From: JBAZCO01 sp041654915
Lineage (GTDB): Bacteria > Bacillota > Clostridia > Christensenellales > DTU072
Direction: 5' to 3'
DNA: 10,673 bases
Assembly (NCBI GenBank): GCA_041654915.1
Contig: JBAZCO010000053.1
Location: forward strand, 1-10,673
Part shown: positions 6,726 through 10,673 of the stretch, piece after piece
How positions within the stretch are numbered: position 1 is the stretch's first letter
How the letters are laid out: each line of letters starts with the position of its first letter
Program-made: the position numbers and the translations under genes
Notes under the pieces: model-generated
What the model saw: only the letters and a program-made list of their open reading frames with translations
Databases searched by the model: none
What the model was told of the DNA's origin: nothing

Positions 6726-7529
6726 ATGACTAGCGCCGCATATGTTTTGGAATGGAATAGCATCATTGACCTCGCAGCAGTGCTTGCGGTCTTTACTTCT
6801 ATGTCCGTTTTTTTCTTTCGCAAAAAAAGCTTTAGGCTCTTACTACTCTATTCATTTATATTAATAATTTATGTCGCCTCTATAATCTTTGATGGGTTTG
6901 TGCCAATCCCCGTTGCTCGTGGTGTGATTGCATTATTTACTATGTTTATGGCGGTAGCGTTGTTGGTGGTCTACCAATCGGAGTTCAAGGTTTTGTTTTT
7001 CAATCTTTCCCGCCCCACCAAACACACCGATATATCGGACGGCTTGAGTGACGAAGATTTAAGGCTTGCCGTAGACGAAATCATTCGTGCATGCCAAACT
7101 ATGTCTAAAACAAGGACGGGGGCGCTCATTGTTATTGCCCCCACCAGCGTGCCCGGGCATATTTTAGAAACAGGTACGGAGCTAGGAGCGTTGGTATCAG
7201 CGCCGCTCATCGAGAGTATTTTCAATACCCGTGCGCCCTTCCACGATGGCGCAACTATAATAAAAGGCAACCGTGTGTTAGCGGCAGGATGTTTTCTCCC
7301 CCTTTCCGCATCGCAGACAGTAGCCAAAAATCTAGGTACTCGCCACCGTGCGGGAATAGGTATCACAGAAGAAAGTGATATGCTCACAATCATAGTCAGC
7401 GAGGAGACAGGAATTATCTCCAGCGCCAAAAAGGGAGAGTTGCGCCGCTTTATCACTCCAGACAGGCTAAGAGACATTCTGCACGATACCTACCATATCA
7501 CGCAGACTAAACGGATGCGCTCACTATAA
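6726..7529 (+). CDS. cdaA: Membrane diadenylate cyclase CdaA (c-di-AMP synthase)
   Basis: Joins two ATP molecules into the second messenger c-di-AMP, which in Bacillota controls potassium and osmolyte transport and cell-wall balance. The 267 residues have the standard CdaA layout: three membrane helices (about 13-30, 36-55 and 62-83), a short linker, and a DisA_N cyclase domain (about 105-255). The two catalytic signatures are intact: DGA at 174-176 (in PFHDGATIIKGNRVLAAGC) and RHR at 206-208 (in LGTRHRAGIGITEESD), followed by VSEETGIIS (224-232). Upstream are two possible ribosome sites, AAGGA (10 bases from ATG) and AAAGG (four bases). The family's usual partners, cdaR (YbbR domains) and glmM, do not follow; a DUF1015 gene begins 27 bases downstream instead. 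Confidence 0.95.
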   Translation: MTSAAYVLEWNSIIDLAAVLAVFTSMSVFFFRKKSFRLLLLYSFILIIYVASIIFDGFVPIPVARGVIALFTMFMAVALLVVYQSEFKVLFFNLSRPTKHTDISDGLSDEDLRLAVDEIIRACQTMSKTRTGALIVIAPTSVPGHILETGTELGALVSAPLIESIFNTRAPFHDGATIIKGNRVLAAGCFLPLSASQTVAKNLGTRHRAGIGITEESDMLTIIVSEETGIISSAKKGELRRFITPDRLRDILHDTYHITQTKRMRSL

Positions 7530-7556
7530 AGCGCACCTAAGGATAAAGGAGTTAAT

Positions 7557-8774
7557 ATGCCCGCAGTTGCAATCCCTAAAGTTTTACTTCCCCAAAATAT
7601 CGATATGTCAAAATGGGCGGTGGTTGCGTGCGACCAATTTTCTGCCGAGCCAGCTTATTGGAGTGAGCTTAAAAATTACATAGGTGATGCGCCAAGCGCA
7701 CTAAACCTTATTTTTCCCGAAGTTTTTCTCAATGGCGACCCCTCTATGCGGATAAATAATATACATTCCGAGATGAATAAATATGTAGCCCAAGAACTTT
7801 TTACCGAAGTTGAAGGGATAATTTTGGTAGAACGAGAGGTAGGGGACGAGGTAAGAGTAGGGCTAATGGTAAACATAGACCTAGATGCCTACGATTGGCG
7901 GCGGGTCAATGTGCCTGTGCGTGCCACCGAGGATACAATAATAGACAGGCTGCCTGTGCGTGTAGATATTAGGCGGGGAGCGCAAGTAGAACTTCCCCAC
8001 ACCTTAATATTAATGGACGATTGCGAGCGGAGCATTATTGAGCCTATATATAATAGGCGTGACTCACTTAAAAAACTATATGATTTCTCGCTAAATATGG
8101 GAGGCGGCAGAGTAAGAGGGTATTTGGTAGACAATCCCCAAGCAGTAATCGCAAAGATAGATGCGCTTGGTGACCCTGACTTGCAAATAGAGCGCTACGG
8201 CTGTAATACGGGTATAAATCTTGCCGTGGGTGACGGCAACCATTCAATAGCATCAGCAAAGGCTTATTGGGAGGAGGTCAAGCCCACCCTTTCGGACAAA
8301 GAGCAAGAAACCCACCCCGCAAGGTATTCTCTTGCCGAAATTGTCAACCTATACGGCGGAGGAATGGCATTTGAGCCAATACATAGGGCGGTATTTGGCG
8401 CAGACGAGGAGTTTATTCGCACCCTTGAGGCGCACCTTAAAGACGAGGGCGGCACTCTCACGGTAATCACCCAAGAGGGTGAGCGTACTATTTCTGCACC
8501 CCGCACGGCAAGTACGGCAATCAAGGCAGTGCAAGAGTGCTTGGAGGCAGAACTTGCAAAAAATAAGTCACTCAAAGCCGACTATATCCACAATCAAGGG
8601 CGGCTAAGCGAGGTAATAGGAAGAAAGGGCGGCGTGGGTATTGTTATGCCTGCTTTCCCCGCAGAGGAGTTGTTTGGATATGTCGTCAATATTGGCAACC
8701 TTCCCAAAAAAGCATTTTCCATAGGCGAACCTGAACATAAAAGATATTATTTGGAAACAAGGCGTATAAAATAA
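7557..8774 (+). CDS. DUF1015 family protein
   Basis: A 405-residue soluble protein of the DUF1015 family (PF06245), whose biochemical role is not established to my knowledge. Signs of the family are the N-terminal PKVLLPQNIDMSKWAVVACD (7-26) and FPEVFL (53-58), a glycine-rich centre with VGDGNHSIASAKAYWEE (224-240), PARYSLAEIVNLY (254-266), and the closing NLPKKAFSIGEPEHKRYYLE (381-400). The GDGNHS segment takes the place of the GHHR-like motif seen in other DUF1015 members, which recalls the ParB/serine-kinase fold; that link is my inference. From memory, DUF1015 genes in clostridia often sit beside serA and serC of serine synthesis; here the partner is aspartate kinase, so an amino-acid role is suggested. 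The ATG follows AAAGGAG with a five-base spacer, 27 bases after cdaA. There is no signal peptide or membrane helix. Confidence 0.85.
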   Translation: MPAVAIPKVLLPQNIDMSKWAVVACDQFSAEPAYWSELKNYIGDAPSALNLIFPEVFLNGDPSMRINNIHSEMNKYVAQELFTEVEGIILVEREVGDEVRVGLMVNIDLDAYDWRRVNVPVRATEDTIIDRLPVRVDIRRGAQVELPHTLILMDDCERSIIEPIYNRRDSLKKLYDFSLNMGGGRVRGYLVDNPQAVIAKIDALGDPDLQIERYGCNTGINLAVGDGNHSIASAKAYWEEVKPTLSDKEQETHPARYSLAEIVNLYGGGMAFEPIHRAVFGADEEFIRTLEAHLKDEGGTLTVITQEGERTISAPRTASTAIKAVQECLEAELAKNKSLKADYIHNQGRLSEVIGRKGGVGIVMPAFPAEELFGYVVNIGNLPKKAFSIGEPEHKRYYLETRRIK

Positions 8775-8812
8775 TATTATATAATCTAACCAATCGGAGA
8801 GTATACAAGTTT

Positions 8813-10117
8813 ATGAAAGTATGTAAATTCGGCGGAACTTCAATGGCAACCGCTGCATCCATTAGACAAGTGCAGGACATAATACAAAGCGACCCTTCAA
8901 GAAAGTTTGTCGTAGTTTCTGCCCCGGGCAAGCGCTTTAAAGGTGATGCAAAAATCACCGACCTATTGTATGCGGCATTTAATGAAAAGAAAAGTTTAGG
9001 CACGGCAAAAAATGCTCTTTCCGAAATAAAGAGCCGCTTTGATGCCCTAATAAAAGACTTGGGGCTAGACTTAGATATCTCCCCTTACATAGAGGATATA
9101 GAAACAAACCTTGCCCTTTCGCCCGACTTTGCCGCTTCACGAGGCGAGTATCTTGCAGGTATAGTTGTGGCAGAAGTATTGGGCTTTAAATTTGTTGATG
9201 CGGGTGAAATTATCAAGTTTAAACACGACGGCGGATTTGATGCAGAAAGCACCAATGACCTAGTCGCCGAACTAAAGTCGATAACCACGGGTGTGGTTAT
9301 CCCCGGCTTTTACGGCAGACTACCCGATAAGAGCATAAAAACATTTTCTCGGGGCGGCTCAGATATCACTGGCGCAATTATTGCACGGGGTATTGATGCG
9401 GAAATATACGAAAATTGGACAGATGTAAACGGGTTTATGGTAACTGACCCAACTGTGATAGAAAATCCCAAACAAATAACTGCTCTAACATACGAGGAGC
9501 TTAGGGAGCTTTCCTATATGGGTGCAAGCGTCTTGCATCCCGACAGTATATTCCCCTTGAAAGGTAAAGGGATATCAATAAATATAAGAAACACATTTGC
9601 CCCCGAACATCCTGGCACTCTCATTCTAAAAGATGCGTCCGACTTTGACCGCCCAATAATCACGGGCATTGCCGGCAAAACGGGCAATACCACAATCACC
9701 CTAAAAAAATCAATGATGAACACCGAACTTGGGTTTGGGCGGCGGGTGCTATCTGTGCTTGAGCGCAACGGGCTTTCATTTGAGCATATCCCAACGGGCA
9801 TAGATACAATGAGCGTGGTGTTGGACAACAGCCTAAACGAACAACTCGAAAAAAAGATTGTGGATGAAATAAGAGGAAAAGTCAACCCGGACACAATCGA
9901 AGTGATACATAACCTAGCCCTAATTGCCATAGTCGGACACGGTATGGCAAATACGATGGGAATAGCGGCAAAAATATTCACAGCCCTATTCCACGCAGGC
10001 GTAAATATTCGTATGATAGACCAAGGCTCGTCCGAAATGAATATAATAGTCGGCGTAGAGGAGCATGACTACAAAAAGTCAATCACTGCAATATATCACA
10101 CCTTCTTTAAAGAGTAA
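8813..10117 (+). CDS. Aspartate kinase
   Basis: Phosphorylates L-aspartate with ATP, the first step towards lysine (and diaminopimelate for the cell wall), threonine and methionine. The 434 residues fit a single-function aspartokinase. KFGGTS (5-10) binds substrate and nucleotide; SRGEYLAG (109-116), TFSRGGSDITGA (177-188), NWTDVNG (201-207) and MGASVLHPDS (236-245) are the usual catalytic-domain motifs. Two ACT domains follow (about 295-365 and 368-434), the second with VGHGMANTMGIAAKIF (374-389) and MIDQGSSEMNI (401-411), the region where lysine or threonine feedback acts in related enzymes; which amino acid inhibits this one cannot be told. The only ribosome site, GGAG, lies 13 bases from the ATG, farther than usual. 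It starts 38 bases after the DUF1015 gene, with no lysine riboswitch in that gap. The stop codon lies inside a long inverted repeat. Confidence 0.95.
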   Translation: MKVCKFGGTSMATAASIRQVQDIIQSDPSRKFVVVSAPGKRFKGDAKITDLLYAAFNEKKSLGTAKNALSEIKSRFDALIKDLGLDLDISPYIEDIETNLALSPDFAASRGEYLAGIVVAEVLGFKFVDAGEIIKFKHDGGFDAESTNDLVAELKSITTGVVIPGFYGRLPDKSIKTFSRGGSDITGAIIARGIDAEIYENWTDVNGFMVTDPTVIENPKQITALTYEELRELSYMGASVLHPDSIFPLKGKGISINIRNTFAPEHPGTLILKDASDFDRPIITGIAGKTGNTTITLKKSMMNTELGFGRRVLSVLERNGLSFEHIPTGIDTMSVVLDNSLNEQLEKKIVDEIRGKVNPDTIEVIHNLALIAIVGHGMANTMGIAAKIFTALFHAGVNIRMIDQGSSEMNIIVGVEEHDYKKSITAIYHTFFKE

Positions 10118-10229
10118 AAATACGGGGCGCAATTTTAATATATAGCAGTAGTCCTTTTAACAACTACCGTTACCAAAAGCGTTAAGTTTTTTAAGAATAC
10201 TTGCGCTTTTTGCGCCCCGTATTTTTACT
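10113..10229 (+). terminator. Long inverted repeat after aspartate kinase, probable terminator
   Basis: AGTAAAAATACGGGGCGCAA (10113-10132) is perfectly inverted at 10210-10229, giving a 20-base-pair stem with a 77-base interior. The left arm contains the aspartate kinase stop codon. The GC-rich core CGGGGCGCAA is followed on the right arm by TATTTTT, so transcripts from the left would end in a stem and U-run; the mirror arrangement would serve the minus strand as well. The interior folds further (GTAGT/ACTAC at 10148-10167 and AAAAGCG/CGCTTTT near 10176-10210). Total length of 117 bases with perfect terminal repeats would also fit a small miniature element, but no target duplication is seen. 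Confidence 0.65.
10125..10167 (+). repeat. 43-base repeat, copy 1
   Basis: Runs from GGGCGCAATTTTAATATATA to AACAACTAC and matches copy 2 at 41 of 43 positions by eye. Its first bases are part of the left arm of the inverted repeat after aspartate kinase. It contains a small hairpin, GTAGT/ACTAC with a 10-base loop. Confidence 0.85.
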
Positions 10230-10281
10230 TCACGCAATTTCCATATCTTTTGTGCGCTTTTCCCAAAAGCCCCCGCCACTC

Positions 10282-10311
10282 GTGTACCGCCTGTACACTT
10301 CGGCGGTACGC
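10282..10311. other. Hairpin with two competing folds
   Basis: GTACCGCC (10284-10291) pairs perfectly with GGCGGTAC (10302-10309), extended by a G-U and a G-C pair to 10 base pairs, followed on the plus strand by a short TTTT. GTGTAC (10282-10287) can instead pair with GTACAC (10293-10298) around a five-base loop. The two folds share bases and exclude each other. It may be a weak terminator or part of a repeat element. Confidence 0.5.
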
Positions 10312-10384
10312 TTTTAGCAAAATCATCCCAAAATCCAAAGCAAATTGCTACTGCCGTACTTTACCCAATTAAAACGGGGTTTAA

Positions 10385-10427
10385 GGGCGCAATTTTAATA
10401 TATAGCGGTAGTCCTTCTAACAACTAC
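10385..10427 (+). repeat. 43-base repeat, copy 2
   Basis: Same sequence as copy 1 apart from A to G in AGC(A/G)GTAG and T to C in CCTT(T/C)TAA, both outside the stem arms. It begins exactly 260 bases after copy 1. The flank before it (AAAACGGGGTTTAAGG) is repeated with one change before the degenerate third copy. Confidence 0.85.
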
Positions 10428-10466
10428 GATGGTACGCTTTCCCTATCTAACTAAAACGGGGTTTTA

Positions 10467-10483
10467 GGACGCAATTTAATATA
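10467..10483 (+). repeat. Degenerate third copy of the tail repeat
   Basis: GGACGCAATTTAATATA resembles the first 18 bases of the 43-base repeat with one change and one missing T. It is preceded by AAAACGGGGTTTTAGG (from 10454), nearly the same flank as copy 2. The GTAGT/ACTAC hairpin is absent and replaced by GAAT/ATTC (10486-10496). The core CGCAATTT also occurs alone at 10233-10240. Confidence 0.6.
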
Positions 10484-10645
10484 AGAATGATATTCATCTA
10501 AACTATCGCAATACAAGTTGCATAAATCATTAATACTTTTTTGGGCAAGATGATAGTTGTCGCATTTTTATATAGATTACAATAGGGCAAGTAAAGAACA
10601 AGCATAATTACTCATCACCCATATATAAGAATATAACGACCACCG

Positions 10646-10660
10646 CTTGTAGTATACAAG
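10646..10660. promoter_or_regulatory. Palindrome near the right edge
   Basis: CTTGTA (10646-10651) and TACAAG (10655-10660) form a perfect inverted repeat around GTA. The size and symmetry suit a repressor operator, perhaps for a gene beyond the edge, but neither gene nor promoter can be seen, so this is only a candidate site. Confidence 0.3.
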
Positions 10661-10673
10661 ACATTCCCATATT

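Larger units (their letters stand above)
10118..10673. other. Gene-free, repeat-rich tail
   Basis: I find no convincing coding sequence here on either strand. The open frames I could follow by eye are short (under about 40 codons), start without ribosome sites and look like nothing known. The stretch holds the terminator-like inverted repeat, two near-identical 43-base repeats with degenerate relatives, a two-state hairpin and a palindrome near the right edge. Confidence 0.7.

Noticed and set aside
6971..7477. 168-codon frame antisense to cdaA
   Set aside because: The sense strand encodes the fully conserved cyclase domain; the antisense product is low-complexity and matches nothing I know.
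7516..7535. TGCGC/GCGCA inverted repeat around the cdaA stop codon as a terminator
   Set aside because: The stem is only five base pairs and no T-run follows; the next gene starts 27 bases after the stop with a good ribosome site.
8775..8812. Lysine riboswitch before aspartate kinase
   Set aside because: The gap is only 38 bases, far too short for an L-box, and no matching structure is present.
9514..9981. 155-codon frame antisense to aspartate kinase
   Set aside because: It lies wholly opposite the conserved ACT region, has no ribosome site of note and looks like a mirror of the sense codon pattern.
10118..10673. CRISPR array or integron attC-like array in the tail
   Set aside because: The repeats are too few, unevenly spaced (260 and 82 bases) and decay between copies; there are no regular spacers, no cas or integrase gene, and no attC core sites.

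Overview
The window looks like a piece of a low-to-moderate GC Bacillota (probably clostridial) chromosome. The signs are purine-rich Shine-Dalgarno sites on most genes, sigma-A type promoters, TAA at all eight visible stop codons, a CdaA-type diadenylate cyclase, a short clostridial-style DNA polymerase III delta subunit, a comEC gene and a zf-trcl zinc ribbon. The species cannot be named from the sequence. No mobile element, CRISPR array, tRNA or rRNA was recognised.

Left part (1-4784, all on the minus strand), in transcription order: a secreted, probably lipid-anchored alpha/beta-hydrolase esterase (3780-4784); a 58-residue zinc-ribbon protein with its own promoter, a structured leader and a terminator (3417-3593); then a family 2 beta-mannosidase (675-3233) followed nine bases later by the 5' part of comEC (1-665, running off the window). 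The mannosidase and comEC form a transcription unit that begins at a good promoter at 3268-3297.

Right part (4903-10117, all on the plus strand): holA (DNA polymerase III delta), an unrecognised six-helix membrane protein, cdaA (c-di-AMP synthase), a DUF1015-family protein and an aspartate kinase. Gaps are short (13 to 79 bases), so these probably form one operon or a few overlapping ones. It joins replication, c-di-AMP signalling and entry into the aspartate-family amino acid pathway. The run ends in a 20-bp perfect inverted repeat that overlaps the aspartate kinase stop codon and probably acts as a bidirectional terminator.

The divergent intergenic region (4785-4902) carries two back-to-back promoters. 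Each puts its -10 hexamer nine bases from the ATG and neither gene has a Shine-Dalgarno site, which predicts leaderless mRNAs for both the esterase and holA. The last 556 bases (10118-10673) hold no convincing gene. They contain a 43-base repeat in two near-identical copies plus degenerate fragments, a hairpin with two mutually exclusive folds, and a palindrome near the edge.

No obviously new multi-gene system is present. The points most worth checking are the paired leaderless promoters, the zinc-ribbon leader hairpin, the repeat-rich tail and the unusual gene neighbourhoods of cdaA, DUF1015 and comEC.
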